The notes beneath the pieces were generated by a model. It saw nothing but the letters and a program-made list of their open reading frames with translations. It was not told where the DNA came from and searched no databases. From contig OZ026561.1 in assembly GCA_964020155.1 (NCBI GenBank), positions 1,489,547 through 1,553,546 of the forward strand: DNA of 64,000 bases. The letters are read 5' to 3'. The stretch comes from Chondrilla cf. caribensis. Lineage: Eukaryota; Porifera; Demospongiae; Chondrillida; Chondrillidae. Shown in pieces: positions 11,810 to 23,966 of the stretch. Numbering within the stretch: position 1 is the first letter of the stretch; each line of letters starts with the position of its first letter. The translations under genes were made by a program, and so were the position numbers.

Positions 11810-13040
11810 ATGGCGTCAGAAACAGGTCCCAATTGCAGTCTGGATGAACCTTGCAATATACGTACTAGCCCTGATACGGTTCCCGGTAACTTTTGCGCCA
11901 ATTTGAGACATTTTGTCGAAGAAAAGGAAGTTCGGATTAAGGCAATCTTAGACAACCTGGGGTGGACGAGAGAATATATTGAACAACACGTTGGTTAACG
12001 TTTCTCGGTGTTGAATGCAAAGTACATGTATTATATATCCAAACACTTGGTACTATGTGTAGTGGTATATAGGGTATATTCATACATTGGTGGAGGTGCA
12101 TGGTGAGAAGATTTCGTTGCATCGTTTTATAAGCACCAATTCTGAACTCTCCCTGATTGTACCTTTCCAACTTTTCAGATTTTTTTCAATATACGTACGC
12201 AGATCACGTCTATGGTCCAGTGTCCTCTTGATCCGGGTCACTGGATGCCCGATACTAGTCTGCCCAGCCACTTGGAGGAGTGCAAGCAAAGGAGAAGTGG
12301 CATAGACTTTTCCGGATATGTAAGTTGTGTGACGAGTGTTGTGGACATTTTGAGTTGTGTGATGAATGTTGTGGAGTTGTGTGAGTTGAGTGGTGAGTGT
12401 TGTGGAGCTGTGTGAGTTGAGTGGTGAGTGTTGTGGAGCTGTGTGAGTTGAGTGGTGAGTGTTGTGGAGCTGTGTGAGTTGAGTGATGAGCGTTGCGGAC
12501 CTTTTGAGTTGTGTGACGAGTGTTGTTCACCTTTGTGAAGTGAGTGATGAATGCTGTGGAGCTGTGTGAGTTGAGTGGTGAGTGTTGCGGACCTTTGTGA
12601 AGTGAGTGATGAATGCTGTGGAGTTGTGTGAGTTGAGTAGTGAGTGTTGCGGACCTTTTGATTTCAGTGATAAGTGATGTTGATCTTTGTGAATATGTCA
12701 GTTTTTAAAGATCAGTATTTGTGTCAAAAATATAGTATACAAACACATACTTATGTATGGATGTATGTATGTCTCTTTACAGTATTATATGTGTGTTGGG
12801 TATATTATTTTGTGTATGTACATATGTGTGTACAGTATGTGAGTGTGTGTGTTGGTGCTTCACTCCGTGTAGGAATCTCCAACTGATACCAGTTACTGCT
12901 ACAGGGATAAGCCCAACGTAGTGCAAGTTGGAGTGGGTGCGTTTAATACTTGTTTATCCTCACAACACACAACACACCCACACCCACCCACACACCCACA
13001 TACATGCACACTCACACACATGCACACACGCACAGACAAC

Positions 13041-13072
<32 letters not shown>

Positions 13073-13080
13073 GTACTCAC

Positions 13081-13155
<75 letters not shown>

Positions 13156-13159
13156 TCAC

Positions 13160-13223
<64 letters not shown>

Positions 13224-14634
13224 CTCACAACACACACACATTGTTTCCTATCATAGATGAAAGTTGTTGGGAAGCAATTGAAGCAGAAGTTACAAAAAAT
13301 CAGTGAGTTCAATTGTTAGTCAGGGAGTAGCTCTGTACACATGGTATATACATACGTATGTGCATACGTATATAATCAATACAATATATGTAGAATCTTC
13401 TATGTACAAACCAATATATCTCAACTGAATGGAATTTGTAGTCGTGTCAACACCTCATTTGTCCTATGGTCAGGGTAACCTTTCAGTTGTCATTGAGGTG
13501 AGGGTAATGACAGCCATTTGGGGTGGGAACTATGCTACGTACAGTGAAGCAAATGGAACTGATAGATAAACAGTTGTGATAGCACAGTGAAACAAATTAA
13601 ATTGATAAATAAACGGTGGGGATAGTGCAGTGAAGCAAATTGAACTTATAGATAAACAGTTGTGATAGTACAGTGAAGCAAATTAAATTGATAGATAAAT
13701 GGTGGGGATAGTGCGGTGAAGCAAATTGAACTTATAGATGAATGATATTGATAGCAGAAAGGTTACACAAGACCAAAGAACACCAGTGTTAGAGTTCAGA
13801 CTCCTTCTTCACCTCTGATCCATTGGTTGGCCGGCCCCACCACATCATTTGCATGTTCAGTGGCCAGACCACACTCATGTACAAGAACAGATACGTAATT
13901 TGACTATGTAGAGGTTACCGGTTGTTTCAGACTCTTCTTTCTCCTTCTCTGTTTGTTACAGGTTCCGTGTACGTACAGTATGTACCATAAGTATCCACAT
14001 AAATGTTGTGTTTTGTGTTCAATTCTTTGTGTAGTTTCCTATGTACAGGGACTGTAGGATCTTCATGTACATTCATATGTACATGACAACTGGACATACC
14101 TACATCTACAGTACATATCATACTGTTTTAACTGACACTACATACAGTACGTATATATGTCAGTACGTATGTACTGTACATAATAAACTATGTTAACAAT
14201 TACATATAAACTGTGGATATTATACTGGCTGTACTGTAGAAAATACATGTGTGAAATGGTTTACTTGTTGCACTGTGTGTACATAGGTATTCTGATGTAG
14301 ACGACAGTGAAGTCTTCAGATTCAAAGTTTGCTGTGAATTTGTTTCAACTGTAAATTCAACTTTGTCACTTGCTGACCTTCTAGTCCACCAGGATCGCTA
14401 TTCTAATCTGCTACAATTTTCTGTTATAGTCAACCACGATGCTGTTTGCTATGTTTACTATCATACAATAATCAAGCCAGTTTGTTGTTTTAATCTACTA
14501 CAATTACTATTATATTTAATGAAGATTACTGTGTATCTGCATGCATTTCTGTGTAGTACGTACATGTACAGTGCCAAGCTGTTGTTATCCGTTCTTTGAG
14601 ACCACTACTTTTGGTCCAACTATCTAATTGTAAC

Positions 14635-14675
<41 letters not shown>

Positions 14676-14699
14676 CTAGTGTGTGTGTGCGTGTGCGTG

Positions 14700-14744
<45 letters not shown>

Positions 14745-16530
14745 TGTGCCTGCGTTTTGTGTGAGTGCATGTGATATGTCCATTTCTCATGTGTGTACAT
14801 ACACATTTTCTGAATGATCAAACATTAAAAATACGCTAATATCCAATCATTCCAACCCTTAGTCTTGACTTATACTGCATACTTATTTATGTATCACTTG
14901 TAGAAAGTTGAAGCCTATTCCGAGTTCTTCAAGTGATGTACCAGCTGTTTGGCTGGACTTGGATCATTGTGATTCTTCTGCCTTGACAACTGCCAATGGA
15001 AACCTCACTGCTGAACCATCAGAACTGTCTGTGAAGTTGAAAGTTGTGAAGGGCGAAGGCCAAGAGCTCCAACTTGTACCGGATGAAGCTGTTGAAACAT
15101 GCAAGGTAATTCACAGTTGGACCAGGATTATGTACTGACCAGGAGTGTGTACTAACCAGGAGTATGTACTAACCAGGAGTGTGTACTAACCAGGAGTGTG
15201 TACTAACCAGGAGTATGTACAGTACTAACCAGGAGTATGTACACACCAGGAGTGAGTACTAACCAGGAGTGTGTACTAACCAGGAGTATGTACTAACCAG
15301 GAGTGTGTACTAACTAGGAGTGTGTACTAACCAGGAGTGAGTACTAACCAGGAGTATGTACTAACCAGGAGTGTGTACTAACCAGGAGTGTGTACTAACC
15401 AGGAGTGTGTACTAACCAGAAGTGTGTACTATCCAGGAGTGCATACTCACCAGAAATATAAATATGTATGTATACTAACCCAGATACTCACCAAGCAAGT
15501 TGCACTATATGTCATATGTGTTTACATTTATTATTTCTGTGTACCATGTTATGTAGAGTGGGTCCAGCACTAGTATAAGGAGTAGTGTACTGGGGTCCTC
15601 CCCAGTACCTGTAGAGTACGATCTTGTCTCCAGAAGCGTTGACGCGAGAAGGATCATGTACGACAACGTCATAGCGGTGAGTGTGGGAACAAGCTATCAC
15701 AACCCACCCAGCAATCCTCACGATCATGTATACATATACAGGCCTTCATTGACAAGAATAATCCCGAGGTGGGGAGAGAGGGCAGAATTGAAATTTTGAA
15801 AAAGAAAGAGGACAAAATTATATTCAATGGAAATATTATTGATTAATAGTATTTTGTAAGGGGAGGCTAAGGCCTCTCTTGTCCCCCACTGCCTCCTCTT
15901 GCATTTGTACTACAGTGAACACTGTAAGCTGCTTGGTGATTCTTGAGAGAATGTCTTCTGGGACATGCAGTGGAGTACAGGCAGACTACTGTTTGTCATT
16001 AACCTTGGCAGTTCTACTGCTACTCTAGTATACAGTGAAGCCTTTATAACAGTCACACGCACGCACACATGCTTGCAAACACACACACGCACACACACAT
16101 CACAGGAGGAAATTATCAGTTTCATTTAGAATACACTATGGACACTGGAATAGGTTATTCCTTCTATACAAGAGTTCACTGGTGCTTCATGTTCATTGCA
16201 CTGAATGGTATTTTCTTCCTGTGCATAATACACGTACAGACTCACACACAAATACACATACAAACTAATACACACACACACAGACCATCTACATGCATAC
16301 GTGTACACATCTACAATCATTCCTTTAGGCTACTAAACCATACACAATTGTTCAAGGATATGGCATTTCTGATGAAGATCTGGTTCGCAATGACTACAAA
16401 ACTGAAGGTTAATAGTCTTCAATGCACGCATATACATATACGTATGTACACAAGCACACACATGCACACACCCACACATACAAATACACACACACATGCA
16501 CACACACATGCATGCACGCACACACACAAA

Positions 16531-16613
<83 letters not shown>

Positions 16614-18794
16614 TCAAACATATACACCATATACGTACATACTGCACAAACATGACCATATTTCCTATGAAATATTCACAGCCAAGAGGCTAAAATATGA
16701 ACAAGGTATGTCAGATGCGAAATCCATATATGAAAAACTTGCTGAAGAGAGAGATCGGAGGAGAAGACGTCAAAAGTACAGAGCAAAGAATATAGCCAGT
16801 AACAGATCCATTAAAGAGGTGAGTTTGTTGGCAGTTGAACACTTGTCTACAGTGAATCCTCGTTAATCTGCCACCGTTTTATCCATCAAATCTTCAATCT
16901 GCCACAAATTCCCAATACCTATTATAATAATGAGATGCAATCGCTAATGAATATCCAGTTTATCCTCGATTTTTAAGAAATGAATTGTGACGATTACCGA
17001 GAATTCACTGTATGTGTATGTTTGTACATTCATGCTTGTACGTGTATGCAATTTGGGAAGACTGAATTGATATCATATCATGCGCACATAGGTACATATT
17101 ATGTTCATTTGGTTCAAGTGTATATGCAGTATACTGTACTCTACATATACGTCTACATCTGATGTAATACAAATATTGTATTTCACATGCATCAGAGTAC
17201 TTGGATAAACTTATAAATGTAATACAGTGGAACCTGTATAATGCGGACACTTGGGGACCGGCAAGAAGTGTCCTGATTATAAAGGTGTCCTGATTTCCCA
17301 GGGTTGCCTATCATGTTGCTAGACTTTGGAGTTTACTTCAATTACTCAACACAATAATAAATAATATACTGATATGCATGTTATATATGATAGGAAAAGT
17401 AGGTTTTCAAAAGTAATCAGGGATTAGGGACTGTTTAAGTCAATCGTGGAGCTTGATATGGTCTAGAATTCCCGTGCGTGTATATTGTTCAAGTTTAAAA
17501 AAAACCTCGAGGGGCTGCCTGTTGAAGTTAATTACGCTCGTCCGATATAATATGTATTCCCAAGCATAACCGCAACAATGAATTTATTTTGTAATTTATA
17601 TTGTGCGAGAAAAGATGGCCGATTTCGAAACGCGGAGGATTGGGAATTGGGCTAGAATTCGAGTGCAACGGCTTCGCCCAATGAAATAATTTCAGCGAAG
17701 CTTCTTTCAAACCTAATAAAGACACCCAAGTAATTCGAGTGTAGGAAAGGCAGGTTTTATTAACTTGAATTACTTGTTTTCACGGTCCCGAGAAGTATTT
17801 GAAAAGACTGAGAGAAGCTCTCGATAGAATTGAACAATAACCACCTTTGTATTCGATAAATATGTTGTTTTTTGCTTGACAATGCATTCTTGCCAGTTTT
17901 AAGAATTATAATATTTAGCACTGTCCGGAATATGCAGGTAATTTTACGAACTAATGATGTAACGGGACTGTAAATGGCTGTCCTGATTACAGAATACAGA
18001 GGTGTCCGGATTTTTCAGGTGCCTAAATACCGGTTTTAAATGGAGAAAGATTCGGGACAATAGTTTAATGTCCGTTATATGCAGGTGTCCGCTTTTTCCA
18101 GAGTCCGGATTAACAGGTTCCACTGTAATACAGTGGAACCTGTCTTCAAGATCACCTTGCCCTAAGTGTCCATTATGGGACTATCCGCCATATGAACTCA
18201 ACAAACCACCTCTGTATGAACACAACCTGTCTACAAAGGCCACCTTTTCCCGGTCCATTAGGTGACCTTTATAGACAGGTTCCACTGCACACTAAGGTGC
18301 TTCTACAGTACATATAGACCACCTGTCTATAGAGGCCATCCTTTCCTGGTCCCTTCAGGTGGCCTTTATAATATACAGGTTCATTCGGTGTACTTTGTAA
18401 TCCTCGTAGAATCATTATTACCACTCTGGATTATCATGTCATTCTTGATCTACACTAGATATATAAGGCTATCATAGAGAAGAGGATGGCTGAATGTGGT
18501 GCTATAGAGGAAGGTGAGCACCTCGGTGGTCACCACAGTGACAAGGATTGCCAATTGAAGACCATTCCATCTGGATCATCAAGATATGATGGTGATTGTA
18601 GACTCAGTGAGACTGGGAAATTGGAACTTCATCAGCAACACATAATTGACAATGACAATAACACTGTCAAAGACCACAGTGGAAGAAAAAGGTACAGGAC
18701 GACAGATGAGAGGGGGCGGAATCAATCGAGATCAAGAACAAGTGACAGAGATGACGATGAATACAAGAGAAGAAGAGAGTCGAGGTTTGTCTAG

Positions 18795-18855
<61 letters not shown>

Positions 18856-19238
18856 TGCGTGTGTTGTCGTGTGTGGACGTGTGTGTGCACATAATATAAA
18901 TGTACTAAGTGTACTTTTTGAGCATACTGGCATGTTAATTTGCACATACTTATCAGCTTTTCTATGATTCATAATTGGAAATACATTCATGGGTATTTTA
19001 TACACACCTGACAGTTAAGATCATGATCATGTTTCTTGTAAGCTAGCTCAATGTACAACTACACTACACACATGCATAATTTATCATGTGAATGTATTTA
19101 TATTAACCAATGCGTTTTCTAATCTCAGGTCTTCTAAATTCTTCTTGTTACAGGCATTCAACTGATCTGGAATCAGCATGCCATGAACATGAAAGACATC
19201 GGCACAAGAATAAACACAAGAAGCATAAAAAACACTAG
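11810..19238 (+). CDS. SNRNP48: U11/U12 snRNP 48 kDa protein (SNRNP48)
   Basis: This subunit of the U11/U12 di-snRNP helps recognise the 5' splice site of U12-type introns. Exons read: 11810-11989, 12203-12319, 12873-12936, 13257-13302, about 14287-14326, about 14908-15105, 15557-15676, 15742-15768, 16329-16407, 16682-16818, 18468-18784 and 19154-19238. They give about 469 residues, longer than the roughly 340 of vertebrates. The diagnostic CHHC zinc finger is in exon 2 (CPLDPGHWMPDTSLPSHLEE plus C). Exon 10 has the conserved basic stretch RRRRRQKYRAKNIASNRSIK. The C-terminus is Arg/Ser/Asp-rich and ends in a His/Lys run (HKNKHKKHKKH). Exon 1's donor (GTTGGT) and exon 5's end are weak calls. 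Exon 8 is a 27-nt microexon. All introns read as GT-AG; none shows a U12-type donor. Exons 7-12 recur several times downstream as fragments. Confidence 0.88.
12320..12665. repeat. 34-bp-class minisatellite in SNRNP48 intron 2
   Basis: About ten imperfect copies of a unit like gtgagttgagtggtgagtgt tgtggagctg. It begins at the donor GTAAGT, so many gtgagt motifs resembling 5' splice sites follow the real one. Confidence 0.85.
13029..13242. repeat. CA microsatellite before SNRNP48 exon 4
   Basis: Long (CA)n tracts broken by tactcacaa. They end 14 bp before the acceptor of the 46-nt exon at 13257. Confidence 0.9.
13540..13750. repeat. Minisatellite in SNRNP48 intron 4
   Basis: Four to five degenerate copies of a unit of 43-48 bp built on cagtgaagcaaattgaactt and gatagataaacagttg. 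No coding signal. Confidence 0.7.
14635..14745. repeat. GT microsatellite in SNRNP48 intron 5
   Basis: A (GT)n tract with two gcgtgctag interruptions. Nothing else is recognised in this intron. Confidence 0.88.
15117..15480. repeat. 17-bp minisatellite with TACTAAC..CAG units, SNRNP48 intron 6
   Basis: About twenty copies of gtgtactaaccaggagt in the intron directly before exon 7. Each unit carries TACTAAC, the optimal U2-type branch-site sequence, followed by CAG. Remnants or arrays of the same unit mark the module junctions near 23.95, 26.4, 37.5, 48.46-48.74 and 55.85 kb. Confidence 0.92.
16536..16612. repeat. CA microsatellite in SNRNP48 intron 9
   Basis: A pure (CA)n tract with CA-rich flanks from about 16430. 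It ends 70 bp before exon 10. Confidence 0.9.
16848..17012. mobile_element. pogo-like MITE, T1 copy
   Basis: About 165 bp with terminal inverted repeats: left TACAGTGAATCCTCGTTAAT and right end ...gattaccgagaattcactgta. The flanking TA fits a TA target site. Orthologous copies in the other T modules lie at 31115-31279, 42183-42346 and 50117-50281, so it predates the module duplication. Confidence 0.8.
17225..18125. mobile_element. Tigger/pogo-like non-autonomous transposon, about 900 bp
   Basis: The left end is CAGTGGAACCTGTATAATGC; the right end, read inverted, is CAGTGGAACCTGTTAATCCG. TA flanks both ends. A short open frame inside (17528-17725, -) reappears in the second copy but resembles nothing known. 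The element is absent from the other T modules. Confidence 0.82.
18126..18385. repeat. Tandem foldback MITE units, T1 copy
   Basis: About two units of a 96-bp class repeat. Each contains an inverted repeat around cctgtctacaaaggccacct / aggtgacctttatagacagg. The same array has about three units in T2 and five in T3. Confidence 0.75.
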
Positions 19239-19339
19239 ATCGATATCAGCTATAGCTAGGTACAGCCGCCATGTTTGCTAGATGCTATTTATTTATACCA
19301 ATATCAGCAATAGTCCAACAACCAACACGACGAATTCGT

Positions 19340-19650
19340 GTTATCTTACGGTATGCAGGAGGTAACCACAAGTTTGTAGAAGTTTGGGTTATCTTGTAGT
19401 GAGGTTGTTGCAGGTGGCCACATGTACCAGTTTGTAGATACTCGCATTATCAGCCCAGTTGTGGTTGGTTATGTGACAGACTAAGTATACCAGTTGAGAG
19501 GAAAATTTACTTTCAAAGTTGTGGAATGCAAAATAGAGTAAGTAGTACTTGTAATAAAATTGCAGGAGGTGGCCACCAGGTTGTAGAAGTTTGCATTATC
19601 TTATAGTTATCATAAGCTAGGCTGTTGGAAGTGACTACAAGGTTGTAGAA
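19340..19650. repeat. Degenerate 'ggttgtagaagcttgcatta' repeats
   Basis: Several loose copies of a unit built on caggaggtggccacaaggtt gtagaagtttgcattatctt lie just downstream of SNRNP48. Orthologous stretches follow exon 12 in T2 (about 33.23-33.48 kb), T3 (about 44.03-44.34 kb) and T4 (about 50.83-51.02 kb). A larger field is at 60.9-61.8 kb. Confidence 0.65.
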
Positions 19651-19657
19651 ACTCCTA

Positions 19658-20545
19658 CAGTGGAACCTGTTAATCCGGACTCTGGAAAAAAAGCGGACAC
19701 CTGCATATAACGGACATTAAACTATTGTCCCGAATCTTTCTCCATTTAAAACCGGTATTTAGGCACCTGAAAAATCCGGACACCTCTGTATTCCAGTCCC
19801 GTTACATCATTAATTCGTAAAATTACCTGCATATTCCGGACAGTGCTAAATATTATAATTCTTAAAACTGGCAAGAATGCATTGTCAAGCAAAAAACAAC
19901 ATATTTATCGAATACAAAGCTTGGTTATTGTTCAATTCTATCGAGAGCTTCTCTCAGTCTTTTCAAATACTTCTCAGGACCGTGAAAACAATTGCAAGTA
20001 ATTCGAGTTGATAAAACCTGCCTTTCCTACACTCGAATTACTTGGGTGTCTTTATTAGGTTTGAAAGAAGCTTCGCTGAAATTATTTCATTGGGCGAAGC
20101 CGTTGCGCTCGAATTCTAGCCCAATTCCCAATCCTCCGCGTTTCGAAATCGGCCATCTTTTCTCGCACAATATAAATTACAAAATAAATTCATTGTTGCG
20201 GTTATGCTTGGGAATACATATTATATCGGACGAGCGTAATTAACTTCAACAGGCAGCCCCTCGAGGTTTTTTTTAACTTGAACAATATACACGCACGGGA
20301 ATTCTAGACCATATCAAGCTCCACGATTGACTTAAACAGTCCCTAATCCCTGATTACTTTTGAAAACCTACTTTTCCTATCATATATAACATGCATATCA
20401 GTATATTATTTATTATTGTGTTGAGTAATTGAAGTAAACTCCAAAGTCTAGCAACATGATAGGCAACCCTGGGAAATCAGGACACCTCTATAATCAGGAC
20501 ACTTCTTGCCAGTCCCTAAGTGTCCGCATTATACAGGTTGCACTG
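19658..20545. mobile_element. Second copy of the 900-bp transposon, inverted
   Basis: This is the reverse-complement arrangement of the element at 17225-18125, with the same CAGTGGAACCTGT ends and TA flanks. With the first copy it forms an inverted pair of roughly 900-bp arms enclosing SNRNP48 exons 11 and 12. The rest of 19239-20921 shows no gene. Confidence 0.82.
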
Positions 20546-20921
20546 TATTATGAACAAGTGGAAGTTGGAATTGTTAGACATGTAGTGTTGGCTATGATCA
20601 TGAAGTGATCTTCCATCTGTTGTCCCACTGTCACTTGATAACCATTAGGTATATGTATAGCCAATCACTGTAATAGTCATCATTGAGTTTGTATTGTTTG
20701 TGGCTGAAGAAGCCCCATGAAGGGTGAAACATTGCACAGTGGAATGATTGTGAAAACAACTATTGAATTCCATTCTCTCATATAAATTCAATAATGTTGG
20801 TTAAATTATGATTTCATTGCTATTCAAATTGTATGTGTTTCTAGATCAGTAATACGTTTGAATCAATTTCATATTTAATTTAATAATATTATATAGACGT
20901 TGATGTTATTCAACTTCAACA

Positions 20922-22241
20922 CTACAGGCTAAGGATACTTGCCAACCAAGAAAATAAACTAATAAAATAATAAATCAGTCCGTGCTCAGTGATAAAGCAG
21001 TATGATGGATGCCTGTATACAACCAGCGTGTAAGAAATACTTGCTAAGCAAGGAGGATCTTCAGTTATGTTAAAATTTCTGTACACCAGAATAGTTAATA
21101 TGCTTTGATCGTACCTGAAACAGCCTATATTTGGTATCTCTTCTGGATATGGACCTCCGTCTGGAGGAAAAGCCACAGTCTTAGGGCAAATCACTGTGGA
21201 ATTTGGAGGATGGATGCAATCTTTGTCAAGGACACACTGTACATAATCATTGTAGAGATAATGATGCAAGAAAGAGCAGTTACGAGAAAGGTGAAAACCT
21301 CCTTGAACTTGGGACTTTCTGCTCATTTCACGACGAGTAACTCCAAACCTTTCATAGGTACTGTCATAAGTATATGCGGCATCGTAAAAATATTTTAGCA
21401 TTTCAGCTCTAAAGGGGAAAACTTGTAGGTCCTGGAGTAATTTATCTGTCAATGGTGCTATGATTCGGACACTTGCATCCATCCAGAAAACAATTTCATA
21501 TTCGTGTAATGCATTGTAAATAGCCAATACTTTCCAAGCAAAATTCGTCAATATCTTCACATGAGGTGGATACTTTTCAAAGGGATACCTCACCACTCTT
21601 ACGTTGTGTAAGCTATTAAGTTGTCTCACTTCTTCATCTTTTAGGCCCAGGTTGAGGACAATTATAGTTGTATTTGGGTGGAAGATTTGAGCAGAAGCTA
21701 TTCCATCTTGTGCTTCGGAATAGTGATTTGATGATATTCCTGTCACAATCACCATTTTACAGGCCATGAAATCGATACAGGTGCACAGATCACCAAGATG
21801 GGTTTTGTTCCCTAGAGTGGTTTCATTCACCTGTCCACAAAGCTCTTCTAGAGACTTGTCTCTTCCATATTCACAGCAGGGCTCCTTGTTGAAATAAACA
21901 TAAGGATTTGATAATGTAAACTGACAGTTCTTATTAACAGTAGCTGTTACATTCCTAAAGAATTTCTGATCTGACATAGGATTAAGTTTCAGAATCTGTT
22001 CCTTTATTTCATTCTTGGCAGGGGTTCCTGGAGTAGAACTGGATGTATGTGGATGATTTGAATCTTCCTGCTGGGCAATTTCCATTTTGGGAAGATCGAC
22101 AATTGCAGTATCAACTGTGAACACTTGTTTGTATACAAACCTTGAGACTATTAATATCACAGCTATCATCAAGAAAAGTTTTGGGTACCAAGTACAACTA
22201 TGAGGGGTGCAATATCGAACAATGTTCCTAATAAAAGCCAT
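20922..22241 (-). CDS. Type II membrane glycosyltransferase-like protein (DUF1647-like), copy 1
   Basis: Intronless, 439 residues. There is a short cytosolic N-terminus, a single hydrophobic anchor near residues 18-38 (LFLMIAVILIVSRFV), a variable stem, then a lumenal domain. The layout is that of a Golgi glycosyltransferase. Landmarks are CCEYGR, MVIVTGISSNHYSEAQDGIA, a putative metal/sugar-binding core FWMDASVR, GGFHLSRNC and a cysteine-rich segment ending GCFRYDQS. These resemble the poorly characterised DUF1647 family; activity is inferred, not shown. There are several N-glycosylation sequons (NVT, NET, NTT, NCS, NST, NIT). This copy differs most from the other three and has about 20 extra C-terminal residues (ITEHGLIYYF...). 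It is convergent with SNRNP48. Confidence 0.8.
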   Translation of the reverse strand: MAFIRNIVRYCTPHSCTWYPKLFLMIAVILIVSRFVYKQVFTVDTAIVDLPKMEIAQQEDSNHPHTSSSTPGTPAKNEIKEQILKLNPMSDQKFFRNVTATVNKNCQFTLSNPYVYFNKEPCCEYGRDKSLEELCGQVNETTLGNKTHLGDLCTCIDFMACKMVIVTGISSNHYSEAQDGIASAQIFHPNTTIIVLNLGLKDEEVRQLNSLHNVRVVRYPFEKYPPHVKILTNFAWKVLAIYNALHEYEIVFWMDASVRIIAPLTDKLLQDLQVFPFRAEMLKYFYDAAYTYDSTYERFGVTRREMSRKSQVQGGFHLSRNCSFLHHYLYNDYVQCVLDKDCIHPPNSTVICPKTVAFPPDGGPYPEEIPNIGCFRYDQSILTILVYRNFNITEDPPCLASISYTLVVYRHPSYCFITEHGLIYYFISLFSWLASILSL

Positions 22242-22672
22242 TTCACTGATATAGCTACCTTGATTTTTACACTGTGGTTACTGCCGGAAGTGTATCACAT
22301 CATTCTCTATTTATGGGCAATGTGACTATTTTTAACCTCTGAGTCAGTTGCATATGTCCGTATATTCTTTCATATTTTGTTTTACTAGCTGCACTTTATG
22401 CATAGCAACATTGGAACGTCATTAATTTTAGTTGAGGTTCTATAGGCGACAATTTCAAATGAACTGTCCGAGAAATGCCCTGGCTTCAAGTTTGGGTGTT
22501 CACGACCGCCGCCGACCGAAATCAGAAACGTATAATCGCGTTGCGCATTGTATGTATCTAGCTAAAACGATCATTTGGATTGTTATAATACTGTAAGGGT
22601 AGCGAAGCCTATCCCGGACACTTAATGATTCCGAAATGGATAGCCTCGGATAGAGAGTGTATTGAAGCTGAC

Positions 22673-23398
22673 CATAGATACTCCAACACCGGGATCGGAA
22701 ACTGTGGAATTTATACGTGTTGTTACGCTTTGTTATTAATACTAATTGCGGATATATGGTGACCCATGCGTGTTGACAAATGCGTGGGTGGACATAATAT
22801 TTATTCGCTTCTGTTTAGCGTCGTAGAACCATTTAAGCTTAAGTTTTCATTGTAGATATGTTCATTGTCCTATTATACATCGAATGATGTGGTCGAAACC
22901 GTCGCAGTTGTCTTCCAGTGCTACTCACGCACACAAAAGTAGAAAATAGCCGTCCGAAAAGTTTTCACACAGATTCGCGAGGCTGAATATCTCAGTTGAG
23001 ATACAAAGGGATTTAAACGAAGTAATACAACACTTTACAACATAATAACCGCTAATCACGAGCGTGCTGACTGTAGATCAGAAGAAATCGCCACTTGACC
23101 ACGATTTTACGCCACGTATTCAATACACAAACTCTTCCATTGCGTACAACCAATAACCTTCGTTTCTCCTCAGGATACTTCAGGACATGTTCGTATTTCA
23201 TAATAAACAAATCTGGCGAGCCTTGGATTACGGATTATCGCGCACCATATCGAACATTGCAGTGGTGGAATACGGGTCGAACCATTCTTTATGTACTGGC
23301 CAGCCCAAAAATGTGACGTCACGGAAATCATCCTATCAACACGCATGGAATAATAGACGCAGGCGGAAGTTTCCAATCCCGGTGTTGGAGTATCTATG
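22673..23398. mobile_element. hAT-like non-autonomous element, about 726 bp
   Basis: Terminal inverted repeats of about 30 bp start CATAGATACTCCAACACCGG at the left, with the exact inverse at the right. The direct repeat AGCTGAC flanks both ends (22666-22672 and 23399-23405), a 7-bp target duplication close to the 8 bp usual for hAT elements. A solo end of the same family lies at 23779-23799. No transposase inside. Confidence 0.85.
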
Positions 23399-23960
23399 AG
23401 CTGACTGAAGGCACGTTTAGATAGGGGTAACAATGAAAAAATGGAAGGTGACCAATTTCGTTCAAACTTGAATCGAAGATGTCATTTGGCTAGCTCCATC
23501 TAACGTAAACGGTGCATTTTGTTTTCAATTTCGTTAAATTTACGCTGACTCAGAGTTGTGGCTCAAAAACTGCCATATTCGCCGCTAATTTTCGGGTATT
23601 GTTCTAGCACAGATCAGCGACGAAAGTGAACCCTCTCGAAACTTGTCCATTACGAGAATAGTTTGATATCTACTAAACTTTGATAGGAATAGCCCGAAAG
23701 AAAGTGATCTGTTGGAGTAGCAGTTCACTTTCTGCACCTTCGTCGCCAACCGTTCATATATCCAACGTCACTGCAACCATAGGTGTTGGAGTATCTATGC
23801 TGCAACCATACGAGTATCAGATTCTATGCTGCAAACGATTGTGAGCGCCGATGAATGTGCTCCTAACACAGGAAGATGCCTCCCATATCAAGCTACCCAT
23901 GAACTTCATGCAAGAATTTGGAGGCATTTTAAACCACCTTAGCGCCGAAGTGTGTACTAA
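23399..23960. other. Spacer with no recognised gene
   Basis: Nothing coding is seen. It ends with a short remnant of the 17-bp TACTAAC minisatellite at about 23951-23968, into which the following LINE fragment appears to be inserted. Confidence 0.6.
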
Positions 23961-23966
23961 CCAGGA

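Noticed and set aside
12899..13312. His/Thr- and Cys/Val-rich open frames over CA/TG tracts here and at many other places
   Set aside because: They are dinucleotide-repeat translations with no other sequence content.
15117..15480. Possible CRISPR-like array (regular short repeats)
   Set aside because: The units are contiguous with no unique spacers, and the sequence is a eukaryotic intron. It is a minisatellite.
17528..20243. Open frames in both 900-bp transposon copies as a conserved gene
   Set aside because: They are identical because the transposons are copies; they are short, have no known domain and are not a transposase.
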